NCBI GenBank assembly: GCA_013178315.1
Contig: JABLWX010000016.1
Location: forward strand, 1-37,002
From: Candidatus Aminicenantota bacterium
Lineage (GTDB): Bacteria; Acidobacteriota; Aminicenantia; Aminicenantales; Saccharicenantaceae
DNA: 37,002 nucleotides
Reading direction: 5' to 3'
Numbering within the stretch: position 1 is the first letter of the stretch; every line of letters starts with the position of its first letter. The position numbers and the translations under genes are program-made. Positions 15,371 to 23,559 of this stretch are shown one piece after another. The notes under the pieces are model-generated. The model was not told the DNA's origin. It saw nothing but the letters and a program-made list of their open reading frames with translations, and made no database searches.

Positions 15371-18300
15371 TTGAAAGATATGGCCAGCCTGTCAAACCTG
15401 CGGAATAACCGGTGGCTGCAATTCGCCGTCGGTTTCTTCCTGCTCGGTCTGGCCCTGTTGGCCGCCTCTACCCTTCTACTTAAGAGCCGGTCTGTTCAGA
15501 GCGAAGCGGAAACTCTTTCCAGTCTCAGGAAAAGTGCCGCCCGCATCAGGATTGAATTCTCGACACTGGTGGAGCTTCTTAAAACGAGGCAAGCCCATTT
15601 CCAGGAAATTGCCCCCGGACTGACACCCGAGGAAATTTTCGCCACATTCCAGAAAGCCGGCCTGGAAACAGCAGTGGAAGGCGTGGCCTGGCTGGACAAT
15701 AACCTTAATCCTCTCCTCTGGCTGGGAAACGTGGCCAACCTTCATAGCCTAATAAAAGGCTGGCCTGATGGTTCCAGCCGTTTCTTGAACGGAAGCTTTA
15801 TCGTCCAGGACCGGGCTTCTTATTTCCTGGTCCGGCTGGTGCCAGCGGGGCGGGATCGTTACCTGGCCCTGTTTGAACTGCTGGCTTTCCAGCCGCAATT
15901 TCAGTCGGCCTATCTCAGGGAATTCGTCAGGTTGAAATCCGTGCCCGGGAGCGGGGCCGACATCAACTTCTGGGACTACGAACAGGATACTGAAGCCCTG
16001 GCCCGTTTTTTCTCACGGACCGGCGACGAATACCTGAGCCAGCAGACCGAGGAAGTAGAAATCCGGACACTCTATTTTCCCCTCCGCAATGAGCAGGGAC
16101 AGATTCTGGCCACGGTTACCCTGAATTCTCTGCAGCTGCAGCGACAGCGCTTTGCCCTGCCGGCCATGCTGAGAATCCTGGCCATAGTCCTGGCCATAGT
16201 AGCCTTCATACTGTTTACCGGCTGGCTCTACCGTTCCGAGCTCAGGGCTCCTGGAACCAGGTGGCTGGCCTGGCTTCTGAGCCTGTCTGGCCTGATGATA
16301 ATCAGGGTCCACCTCGGCATCCTGGCCCGGAACTACCCCGCTTCGGGCTGGAAAGTCTTCACCGCCGAAAGGCTGGGCCTGGGGTGGCCGCTGGGGCTGG
16401 CTGCCTCTCCAGCCGACCTCTTTATAAGCAGCCTGTTGTTTTGTGCTCTTGTCTATTCCACCATCAGAATTTTTGCCGGAGCCTACCTCCGCGGTTCCGG
16501 GGCCGCAACCTCCTATTCTCCTGAAGCCCGCCTGCCTGCACTAAAGGCCATCATTCTGGGACTGGCCTCGGCCCTATCGGTAGCCGCCCTGTCCTGGTTT
16601 ATAAAAGAGCTGGTGGAAAACTGCAACCTGAACCTGTTGAGTTTCAGCCTGAACCCATCTTCACTGCTAATCTACCTGAGCTTATTCCTCGTCATCTCAA
16701 GTTTGTTGCTTCCAGTCATCCTGTTCTCAAGGCAGATCTTGCCCGGGCTTCCCCGGCAGCCGTCGTCACTGGTCGGTTTCCTGCTGGCCGGCCTGGCCCT
16801 GTTTTTCTCGCTTCGCCTGGTGACGGATATCGGGCTGAACGAGATGGCCTTTCTGTTCATTTTCTGGCTCCTGCTCACCGCAGTTTCCACCCTGAATTGG
16901 AAAACCTGGGCCCTTTCGGCCATCTTCCTGTTTTTAATTTCCTGCTTCAGCTATTTTCTGCTCCGGGAATTTACCGAGGCCAAGTCCAGAAATCTGACCG
17001 AAAACGTTCTGGTCCACCTGGTCTCGTCTCAGAAAACCTGGGCCGGTATGGCTCTGAGGCAGTCATTCGGCGAACTGCAGAAAAGGTCCCGCGACCTTTT
17101 AAGCTATTTCAGAAATCCCGCTGATCCCGAACTGGCCCGTCGGCTCTGGAACCTGACCCTGCTGGCCAGGCTTAACTGGAATTCCTGCCTCTACCTACAG
17201 AGCCAGGACCTGAAATTACTGTCTTCCTTCGGGCTCAACATGCCCGTCTTTGCCGAGCAGACCAACGACCTTCCCTTCTCGCCCAGCCCGGTCATCGAGG
17301 AGCAGTACCTCGATATTCTCGGCCAGGAAAAACACTTCCTGGTGGGTTACCAGGACTTCAGGGACGGAGAAGGCCGCGGCGGGAGGCTGGCCATCTGGGC
17401 CAGCCTCGACCCCGAACTCTTGCCCTTCTTCTATTCGGCCAACCCCTATTTCGAGCTCCTGCGGCTCAATACCCTTCCCTCGCTCCAGCATTTCCCGGTC
17501 AGCCTGGCCATATTCAACGGCCAGGGGCAAGCGCTCTTCACCCAGAGCCAACCCGGGTTCGCTCTACCCACGGACCTTCAGAAAAAAGTCAGGGGGGCAG
17601 CGTCTGGGTTCTGGAGCAGTTTCCGGGACGGCCAGGCCCGATACCGGGCCTTTTTCATCATCCTTGACGATGACAATACCTACGTTTTTTATCACCTGGA
17701 AAAATCGTGGCGACGTCAGTTTACCGATTTCTTGAAACTCTTCTTTCTCCTGGCCATATTCCTGGCCATCGCCCTGGTGCCGCGCATCCTCAGGCAGGGT
17801 CAATGGCGGCTCTCCGGCCGCTCGTTCTCCTTCAGGGTCTACCTGGCCTTCCTGGTGACGGGATTGGTGCCGCTGTTTTTCTTTATTTTTTTCAGCCAGA
17901 CGGTGGTGGCCAGGCTCTTTGCCGACCGCTTTGTCCGGGAAGCCACCAGCCGGGCCTATTTCGCCCGGAGCATCCTGCATGACTTCATCAGCCTGCAGGA
18001 ACAGAATGACCAGCCGGCTGCCGAGATGCCCGAAGACCTGGTTTTCTGGATTAGCAGCACCCTCAACAACGATGTCAACCTGTTCAAAAACGGGCGGTTA
18101 CTGTCTTCCAGCCGGCGGGAATATTTTGAGACCGGGTTGCTTTCAGAAATGCTGGATGGCGAAACCTATTTCAGGCTGGCCTTCCAGAACCTGCCCCTGG
18201 CCGTCAGCCGTAAAACATTCGGCCGCTATTCTTACCAGACCCTGACCGTTCCCTACCGCTACCGTCAGGATGTATATTTTCTTAATCTTCCCTTTCCATT

Positions 18301-19261
18301 TGAAAAGCAGGAAATCTCGCAGGCCCGGACCGAGCTATTCGAGTTTTTCCTGTTTGCCTCCATCTTCTTCATCCTGCTCATTGGCTTCCTGGTGGCCACG
18401 ATCAAGAAGATGGTGGTGGTTCCCATCAACCAGCTGATAAGGGCCACCCAGGAAGTTGGCCTAGGCAACCTGGATGTCAGGGTGGAACACCAGGCCCGGG
18501 ACGAACTGCGGAGCCTGGTGGATGGCTTTAATACGATGGTGGAGAACCTGAAAGCCCACGAAAAGGAACTGGCCGAACTGAGCCAGCGGGTGGCCTGGAC
18601 CGAGATGGCCAGGAAGGTGGCCCACGAAATCAAGAACCCTCTGACCCCGATTCAGCTATCGGCCGAGCACATCCTGAAGGTCCACGCCGACCGTCATCCA
18701 GATTTTGACCGGGTCCTTAAAGAATCCATTTCCTACATCATCTCCGAGGTGGAAAACCTGCGCCGGATTGCCGGTGAATTCATGACCATAGCCCGGGAAA
18801 GCGGGGCCATCAGGGAAAAGTTTGACCTGAAAGACCTGGTGCTGGACCTGCTCCAGCCTTTCAGGGAAACCCTGGCCGAGCGGATAAAATTCACACTTCG
18901 CGAATCAGGCCGCAACTTCGAGCTGGTTGGTGACCGTGGCAAGATGAAGGTGGCCATTCGCAACATACTGATCAATGCCATCGAGGCCATCAGAGGACCT
19001 GGCCTGGTGGAAATCAATCTCCGAGATAAGGGAGCCGAGCTGGAGCTGGAAATTAAAGATTCAGGCTGCGGCATTCCAGAAGAAGTTGCCGTGCATATTT
19101 TTGAACCATATTTTTCTACCAAGGAAAAGGGAACCGGCCTGGGGCTCCCCATCTGCAAGAGAATCGTGGAAGAACACGAGGGAACAATCCGGCTGGAGAG
19201 CCAGCCCGGGCAGGGAACGACCGTGACCATCACCCTCCCTAAAAGACTTCCTGTAACCTGA
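15371..19261 (+). CDS. Giant NtrY-like membrane sensor histidine kinase
   Basis: 1,296 residues. Rough layout: TM helix 16-38; extracytoplasmic domain 40-262; seven or more helices between about 264 and 535; second extracytoplasmic domain about 540-785; helices 785-808 and 821-850; third extracytoplasmic segment 850-985; helix 987-1015; HAMP 1016-1065; HisKA with H1085 in ARKVAHEIKNPLTPIQLS; HATPase with NILINAIEAI (N box), DSGCGIP (G1), FEPYFSTKEKGTGLGL (F/G2). The phospho-acceptor region is of the NtrY class. It starts with TTG at 15371, 6 nt after AAGGA; an ATG three codons in is too far from that site. No response regulator is adjacent, so its partner must be elsewhere. The stimulus is unknown. 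Confidence 0.88.
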   Translation: MKDMASLSNLRNNRWLQFAVGFFLLGLALLAASTLLLKSRSVQSEAETLSSLRKSAARIRIEFSTLVELLKTRQAHFQEIAPGLTPEEIFATFQKAGLETAVEGVAWLDNNLNPLLWLGNVANLHSLIKGWPDGSSRFLNGSFIVQDRASYFLVRLVPAGRDRYLALFELLAFQPQFQSAYLREFVRLKSVPGSGADINFWDYEQDTEALARFFSRTGDEYLSQQTEEVEIRTLYFPLRNEQGQILATVTLNSLQLQRQRFALPAMLRILAIVLAIVAFILFTGWLYRSELRAPGTRWLAWLLSLSGLMIIRVHLGILARNYPASGWKVFTAERLGLGWPLGLAASPADLFISSLLFCALVYSTIRIFAGAYLRGSGAATSYSPEARLPALKAIILGLASALSVAALSWFIKELVENCNLNLLSFSLNPSSLLIYLSLFLVISSLLLPVILFSRQILPGLPRQPSSLVGFLLAGLALFFSLRLVTDIGLNEMAFLFIFWLLLTAVSTLNWKTWALSAIFLFLISCFSYFLLREFTEAKSRNLTENVLVHLVSSQKTWAGMALRQSFGELQKRSRDLLSYFRNPADPELARRLWNLTLLARLNWNSCLYLQSQDLKLLSSFGLNMPVFAEQTNDLPFSPSPVIEEQYLDILGQEKHFLVGYQDFRDGEGRGGRLAIWASLDPELLPFFYSANPYFELLRLNTLPSLQHFPVSLAIFNGQGQALFTQSQPGFALPTDLQKKVRGAASGFWSSFRDGQARYRAFFIILDDDNTYVFYHLEKSWRRQFTDFLKLFFLLAIFLAIALVPRILRQGQWRLSGRSFSFRVYLAFLVTGLVPLFFFIFFSQTVVARLFADRFVREATSRAYFARSILHDFISLQEQNDQPAAEMPEDLVFWISSTLNNDVNLFKNGRLLSSSRREYFETGLLSEMLDGETYFRLAFQNLPLAVSRKTFGRYSYQTLTVPYRYRQDVYFLNLPFPFEKQEISQARTELFEFFLFASIFFILLIGFLVATIKKMVVVPINQLIRATQEVGLGNLDVRVEHQARDELRSLVDGFNTMVENLKAHEKELAELSQRVAWTEMARKVAHEIKNPLTPIQLSAEHILKVHADRHPDFDRVLKESISYIISEVENLRRIAGEFMTIARESGAIREKFDLKDLVLDLLQPFRETLAERIKFTLRESGRNFELVGDRGKMKVAIRNILINAIEAIRGPGLVEINLRDKGAELELEIKDSGCGIPEEVAVHIFEPYFSTKEKGTGLGLPICKRIVEEHEGTIRLESQPGQGTTVTITLPKRLPVT

Positions 19262-19279
19262 TATCTTTTTTCCCTGCTT

Positions 19280-19285
19280 TATAAT
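19280..19285 (+). promoter_or_regulatory. Perfect -10 box before the flavodoxin gene
   Basis: TATAAT stands 53 nt upstream of the flavodoxin ATG, after a T-rich tract. No good -35 is visible at 16-18 nt, so the flavodoxin may have its own weak or activator-dependent promoter. Confidence 0.35.
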
Positions 19286-19337
19286 GCACAGAACTTGTGG
19301 CAAAATAGCCGGTGTGGCCTGAAGCGGAGAGGTGGAA

Positions 19338-19832
19338 ATGAGAGTTCTGGTTACCTATCTCAGCCTTAGTGGCAATACCAAAATGGTGGCCGAAGCCATT
19401 TATGAAGTCCTGCCCGAGCCCAAGGAGCTCAAGCCCATAGCCCAGGTCGCCGACCTATCAGGGTACGACCTGGTCTTCGTTGGATTTCCCGTTCACAGCC
19501 ACAGTGTTCCGGCCAGGATAGAGCCCTTTCTCAAGTCCCTGCCGGCGGGTCTTAAGGCCGCCCTGTTCATGACCCATGGCTCAATCCCTGGAACCAGGCT
19601 GGCCCGGGAAGCCATGGAACAGGCCCTGATACTGGCCGGGCAGACCCGAATACTCGGGACTTTTGCCTGCCGGGGCAAGGTGTCTGACCAGGCCATGGAA
19701 ATACTCAGTCGCTCCCCCGAGCATGAGCTCTGGACTGAAATGGCCGTGACCGCCAGGAATCATCCTGACCACCATGACCTGGAGGATGCCCGGACCTTCG
19801 CCCGCTGGGTGGTCAACCTGGCCAGGCAGTGA
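19338..19832 (+). CDS. Flavodoxin-family protein
   Basis: A 164-residue flavodoxin fold. The FMN phosphate loop is LVTYLSLSGNTKMVAEAI at the N-terminus (S/T-x-S-GNT pattern). The second loop is FVGFPVHSHSVP, and the third region is FMTHGSIPG. The C-terminal part (EHELWTEMAVTARNHPDHHD) is longer than in minimal electron-transfer flavodoxins and fits the flavodoxin subfamily fused to small reductase functions. It likely carries electrons or reduces an organic substrate in the cytosol. GGAGAGG just before the ATG fixes the start. A clear terminator follows. Confidence 0.85.
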   Translation: MRVLVTYLSLSGNTKMVAEAIYEVLPEPKELKPIAQVADLSGYDLVFVGFPVHSHSVPARIEPFLKSLPAGLKAALFMTHGSIPGTRLAREAMEQALILAGQTRILGTFACRGKVSDQAMEILSRSPEHELWTEMAVTARNHPDHHDLEDARTFARWVVNLARQ

Positions 19833-19843
19833 AACTATTTAGC

Positions 19844-19878
19844 CAAACCAGCTCCCCTGACTTTCTGGTTTGTTTTTT
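19844..19878 (+). terminator. Rho-independent terminator after the flavodoxin gene
   Basis: The perfect 8-bp stem CAAACCAG (19844-19851)/CTGGTTTG (19865-19872) with a 13-nt loop is followed directly by six T. It lies 12 nt after the flavodoxin stop. Confidence 0.88.
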
Positions 19879-19902
19879 CAGTTGCTTTAATCCTAAACTT
19901 TC

Positions 19903-20868
19903 TTAAAGATGCCTTATTCTCTCAAAGCCTGAAACGGCCACTACATCCAGCTTCTCACCCGATTCCCTTTCCAGCTGGTCGAGCAACAGGTTCAGCCCCA
20001 GGGTATCGCTGGCGATATGGCCGGCCACGATGACGTTCAGGTTGGCCTTCTTGGCTTTTTCCAGGGCTTCCTCGCTGTAATGCATGCCGACCAGGGTGCT
20101 GATGCCGGCCGCTGCCTGCTTCTCGTAAATATCCTTGGAGCCCTCGGTCCCGCCGGTCATGTCCACATAGATCTTGCCGGCCCGGCTGTTTTCCGAGCCG
20201 GAAAGTATCTTGGGGGGAACCGAGTTGCGACTGGAATTCCGGTACTCCGGAATGCCCTTGAGAATTTCCAGGACATCCTTCAACCTGTCCGGGGATTTTT
20301 CCCGGAAAAGGTCGCCGAGGTACCTGGTCACGCAGTTATCGGCCGGGGTATGCAGGCAGGCCAGGGGCAGGTTCAGCACCCGGGCCACATCCACCGCCCG
20401 GTTATGGTTTATTGGCAGCAGCCTTCTCTCGATTTCTCCAATCCTTTTTTCCATCAACTGTTCGGCCACGCTGGGAGTTACGCCGAAAGAAGTGAGCAGG
20501 TCAATTTGAAGGGCCATCACCTGGGACAGCTGGGCCAGCGCCCGGCCTGAAGGATGGTGGGCCAGCACCAGGTCAATTTTCTTGTCCGCATCACGGTTGA
20601 GGGTATAGGCCAGGAGAATTTCGGCCGCGTCCATGTCAATCCCGGCCAGAATGCGCCTGACTTCGGTTTCCGGGTCGCCGGCCAGCACCCGGCTGTCCCC
20701 GAAGGGGTTAAACAGGCGGTCCTGGTCGAAGTTCTCCCTGTCCCCCGCCTCCATTTTTTCAAAAGCCTTCCTTTCTTCCTGGAGCAACCGTTCTATCTCT
20801 TCCCGGGGTCTCGGGTCATTCTTTATGCCCACCTCGACCGCCAGGCGATAAAAATCTTTAAGCTTCAT
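19903..20868 (-). CDS. NIF3-like (DUF34) metal-binding protein
   Basis: A 321-residue protein of the NIF3/DUF34 type. Metal-site segments are visible: LVLAHHPSGRAL, CLHTPADN and, near the C-terminus, VGMHYSEEALEKAKK plus VIVAGHIASD. The family forms ring-shaped hexamers with a di-metal centre and is linked to hydrolase or metal-insertion roles, but the reaction is not settled. GGAGAGGG before the ATG at 20868 fixes the start. The ATG overlaps the stop of the upstream gene by 4 nt (ATGA, 20865-20868), so the pair is translationally coupled. Confidence 0.82.
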   Translation of the reverse strand: MKLKDFYRLAVEVGIKNDPRPREEIERLLQEERKAFEKMEAGDRENFDQDRLFNPFGDSRVLAGDPETEVRRILAGIDMDAAEILLAYTLNRDADKKIDLVLAHHPSGRALAQLSQVMALQIDLLTSFGVTPSVAEQLMEKRIGEIERRLLPINHNRAVDVARVLNLPLACLHTPADNCVTRYLGDLFREKSPDRLKDVLEILKGIPEYRNSSRNSVPPKILSGSENSRAGKIYVDMTGGTEGSKDIYEKQAAAGISTLVGMHYSEEALEKAKKANLNVIVAGHIASDTLGLNLLLDQLERESGEKLDVVAVSGFERIRHL

Positions 20869-21923
20869 GTTCCCTCTCCTGTGAAAAGATTTTTTGCCCG
20901 ACCCGGGGCCGGCCAATGCCTCCAGGCCCTGGAAGCCAAGTGTAACCCTTTCAGGCAGAGCTTTTCAACTTTTCTGGAATAGCAACCGCCGGGAATGAAC
21001 CGGCTCCGGCTCAGATGAAACAGGCCATGCTGCAGCCGGCCGATTTCCGTGGCCAGGAAGGATATTTCCGTATCCAGTTCCGGGGAAAAATTGCCGGCCT
21101 GCTTCCTTCGGACCAGCCCCTGCCACCCGGCCCGGGCCCAGCCCGAAAAGACCGCAGACAGCAGCAGGAAGTAAGTTTCGAGTCGGGTCTGAAATTCTTC
21201 CACGGTCAGGTTCAATATGGGTTCGATTTTCCGGGCAGAGACTTCCTCCCTGCCCCTCCGGCACACCGCCGGCCGGAAAGGAAATTGCCCTGCACCAACC
21301 GGGCCAGGCTCAAGGCTCAGGCTTTCATCTTCAACCAGGTAATACTCCAACCCGGGAGCTGGCCTATTTTCAGCTCGGCCAGCGGCCGGGATTAAGATTC
21401 TCTTATCCGCGGGCAGGTCAAAGACCGGAAAGTACTGGCCCGGTTGGTCTTCAGTTCCGGACCTCCCAACCATCCGGGTTCCAACCAATTTAAAGGTTCT
21501 GCTGGTAGGAGGCGGCAGGAAGAGATGATTGTAAGCCAGGACCGGCTTCTCGGTCGTTGTCCAAGCCTCAGGGGATGGCTCAATCTGGACCCGGCCCAGC
21601 CCGGCTTTATCCAGGACCGGAATAATCACCCCCCACCAGACCACTGCCCTCAGGGTGGTACTCGGGAATCCTGCGGCCAGTTCTTCCACCAGCCAGAGCA
21701 GTTCGACTGATTTTTTATGACCCGGCTTGAAAGATTCAGCCAGGGGTGCGAGCCTGTCGAGCCAGGTGCCTATTTCTGCTGGTTCCAATCCGGGCCGGAC
21801 TCCGGGCCAGCTGGAACCATGGCTTTCATCAAAGCAAGACGACATCTCCCTGATTTTGGCCCGGGCCTGGCAGATTCTGGACGGCAGATGGCTATCGATC
21901 ATTATCAGAGAAAATATAGCCAT
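20865..21923 (-). CDS. Conserved-looking protein of unknown function, coupled to NIF3
   Basis: A protein of up to 352 residues that I do not recognise. It has no signal peptide or membrane helix. The middle contains FPVFDLPADKRILIPAAG and an E-rich strand region. The C-terminal third (about 235-340) looks helical, with TVEEFQTRLETYFLLLSAVF and TEIGRLQHGLFHLSRSRF, basic and rich in aromatic residues. The start is unclear: ATGs at 21923, 21902 and 21845 are all in frame, with only weak ribosome sites. Its 4-nt overlap with the NIF3-like gene suggests a shared task. Confidence 0.6.
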   Translation of the reverse strand: MAIFSLIMIDSHLPSRICQARAKIREMSSCFDESHGSSWPGVRPGLEPAEIGTWLDRLAPLAESFKPGHKKSVELLWLVEELAAGFPSTTLRAVVWWGVIIPVLDKAGLGRVQIEPSPEAWTTTEKPVLAYNHLFLPPPTSRTFKLVGTRMVGRSGTEDQPGQYFPVFDLPADKRILIPAAGRAENRPAPGLEYYLVEDESLSLEPGPVGAGQFPFRPAVCRRGREEVSARKIEPILNLTVEEFQTRLETYFLLLSAVFSGWARAGWQGLVRRKQAGNFSPELDTEISFLATEIGRLQHGLFHLSRSRFIPGGCYSRKVEKLCLKGLHLASRAWRHWPAPGRAKNLFTGEGT

Positions 21924-22002
21924 TCATACCTGGCAAAGCAAGAGAAATGGCCCGGTTTACCCTATTTGACAGAGGGCAGGATATCGAGTAAATTCTAACC
22001 TG

Positions 22003-22260
22003 ATGCTCATAAGACTAATTTTCCTGTTTCTCTTATTTTACCTGGTCTTACTGGTGGTTCGTTTTTTTCAATCACTGGGGCAGCCGGCGGCCGGAAACCG
22101 CCGTCAGCCAGACTCTCTGCCCAAGAAGGCCATGGTCAAGGACGAGGTCTGCAACACCTACATCTCCGAGGATGAGGCCCTTAAAGAAACTAAAAACGGG
22201 CGCGTTTATTATTTCTGTTCCGAAGACTGCCGGAAAAAGTTCCTGGCTTCCGGCAAATAA
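22003..22260 (+). CDS. Membrane-anchored YHS/TRASH-like small metal-binding protein
   Basis: An 85-residue protein. Residues 2-22 form one hydrophobic helix. After a linker comes a compact cysteine motif: C50 in KDEVCNTYIS, then YYFCSEDCRKKF with C72 and C76. This is the pattern of YHS/TRASH-like domains and of short PP0621-type proteins, which bind a metal ion through such cysteines. The domain probably faces the cytoplasm. Metal and partner are unknown. No Shine-Dalgarno is evident before the ATG. Confidence 0.7.
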   Translation: MLIRLIFLFLLFYLVLLVVRFFQSLGQPAAGNRRQPDSLPKKAMVKDEVCNTYISEDEALKETKNGRVYYFCSEDCRKKFLASGK

Positions 22261-22273
22261 GGGCCTAAGGCCC
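22261..22273. terminator. Small hairpin between convergent genes
   Basis: GGGCC-TAA-GGCCC fills the 14-nt space between the YHS-like gene and the acylphosphatase stop. It is short and lacks a T-tract, so termination is only possible, not shown. Confidence 0.3.
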
Positions 22274-22274
22274 G

Positions 22275-22559
22275 TCAGTAACCGGAAAATTTTATTGAAA
22301 AATCGAGAAACTCGTCCCTGAATTCTTCCCAGTCGAGGTCGACTTTCTCCACCCTGGCCATCCTGGGCCCCTTCTTAAGTTCGGCCAGGAACAGCTCCAG
22401 CGCTTCCCGGTCACCTTCGGCTACCACCTCCACCCGCCCGTCGTAAAGGTTGCGAACCCAGCCGGTTATGCCCAGCTGGTTGGCCACGTGCTGGGCAAAA
22501 AAGCGAAAGGCCACTCCCTGCACCCGTCCCGAAATGTAGGCATGAAACCTGGCCTTCAC
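22275..22559 (-). CDS. acyP: Acylphosphatase
   Basis: A 94-residue protein of normal length for the family. The N-terminal substrate loop is [12 protein letters not shown] with catalytic R19. The second motif is [17 protein letters not shown] with catalytic N37. It hydrolyses carboxyl-phosphate bonds such as acetyl phosphate or 1,3-bisphosphoglycerate in the cytosol. The start is GTG at 22559; an AT-rich -10-like stretch stands close upstream and there is no ribosome site, so the mRNA may have a very short leader. Confidence 0.92.
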   Translation of the reverse strand: MKARFHAYISGRVQGVAFRFFAQHVANQLGITGWVRNLYDGRVEVVAEGDREALELFLAELKKGPRMARVEKVDLDWEEFRDEFLDFSIKFSGY

Positions 22560-22627
22560 GGGAAAAATTTTATCACAGGTGCAGCGATTAAAAAATCACG
22601 AACAGGAACAGGCCTGGGAAAAAAGAC

Positions 22628-22670
22628 GGCTCTCGAGTTAAATATTTCCGCGGCAAGCCCGGCGAGAGCC
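22628..22670. repeat. Perfect 8-bp inverted repeat between acyP and thiD
   Basis: GGCTCTCG (22628-22635) and CGAGAGCC (22663-22670) pair across 27 nt that include the palindrome CCGCGG. There is no T-tract. It could be a regulatory hairpin in the thiD leader or the acyP upstream region. It does not match the TPP riboswitch consensus. Confidence 0.45.
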
Positions 22671-22778
22671 TGGGGAACAGCGCAATTAATTTTCGGATTA
22701 TGATCTCAGACCCCCGCAGCCAGCCACAGTCGGCCAGTCCCCCTAAAAATATTCTGAGATTTAAGTTAGAATGAAGCC

Positions 22779-23543
22779 ATGAAGAGAGCGCTCTTAACCC
22801 TGGCCGGTTTCGATCCTACCTCTGGAGCCGGAGCCAGCCTCGACCTGAAAGTCTTCAACCACCTGGGCTATTATGGTCTGGCCGTCCTGACCTCGATCAC
22901 CGTTCAGGATTCGCGCCGTGTTTATGACTACCTGACGCTGTCTCCACGGCTTGTTCTCCAGCAATACAGGAAGCTGTGCTCGGATTTCAGCCCGGCCGGA
23001 CTCAAGGTGGGAATGGTTGGAAGCCGACGGCTCTTCCGGGCCATAGAACAGATTCTCAGCGAGAGCCGGGGCCTGCCGGTGGTGGTTGACCCGGTTTTCC
23101 GTTCTTCCTCCGGCCACTGGCTTCTGGAAAGCCATGGCCTGCGCGGTTATCTCAAAACGATCAGAGGGAAAATATCGCTGCTAACTCCCAACCTGGAAGA
23201 GGCCTCCCTCCTCCTTGATAAAAAGATCGATAGTCCTGAAAAAATGGCCGAGGCTGCTAAGCGGTTAAGCGAGCTGGCTTCGGCCCCATGCCTGGTCAAG
23301 GGTGGACACCTCAGGGAGAAAGCCGTGGACATCCTTTACGACGGCCACCGGGTTTTCCGGTTCAAGAAGCGAAGACTGCCGGTCGAGGTTCATGGAACGG
23401 GTTGTTTTCTGTCATCGGCAATTCTCTGTTACCTGGTTGGCGGCTACAACCTGCCCGTTGCCTGCCGCAAGGCCTCGACGCTTCTGCATCGTCGGCTGCT
23501 TTCGCCTCTCCGTCTTAGCCGCCGGGCCGTGTTCGACCTTTAA
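22779..23543 (+). CDS. thiD: Hydroxymethylpyrimidine/phosphomethylpyrimidine kinase-like protein
   Basis: A 254-residue ribokinase-fold kinase. The opening LTLAGFDPTSGAGASLDLKVF matches the ThiD start (usually SGGAGIQADLK). Q43 in SITVQDS corresponds to the glutamine that contacts the pyrimidine in Salmonella ThiD. KISLLTPNLEEASLL and PCLVKGGHL are family blocks, and C209 lies in the anion-hole motif HGTGC. It would phosphorylate HMP and HMP-P in thiamine synthesis. No other thi gene is in the window. The first motif differs from consensus, so a salvage or related pyridoxal-kinase role is possible. Confidence 0.8.
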   Translation: MKRALLTLAGFDPTSGAGASLDLKVFNHLGYYGLAVLTSITVQDSRRVYDYLTLSPRLVLQQYRKLCSDFSPAGLKVGMVGSRRLFRAIEQILSESRGLPVVVDPVFRSSSGHWLLESHGLRGYLKTIRGKISLLTPNLEEASLLLDKKIDSPEKMAEAAKRLSELASAPCLVKGGHLREKAVDILYDGHRVFRFKKRRLPVEVHGTGCFLSSAILCYLVGGYNLPVACRKASTLLHRRLLSPLRLSRRAVFDL

Positions 23544-23559
23544 TCCCCAGGTTGCTATT

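Noticed and set aside
22560..22778. TPP riboswitch upstream of thiD
   Set aside because: The region has an 8-bp inverted repeat but not the CUGAGA and ACCUGAUC blocks of the THI box.
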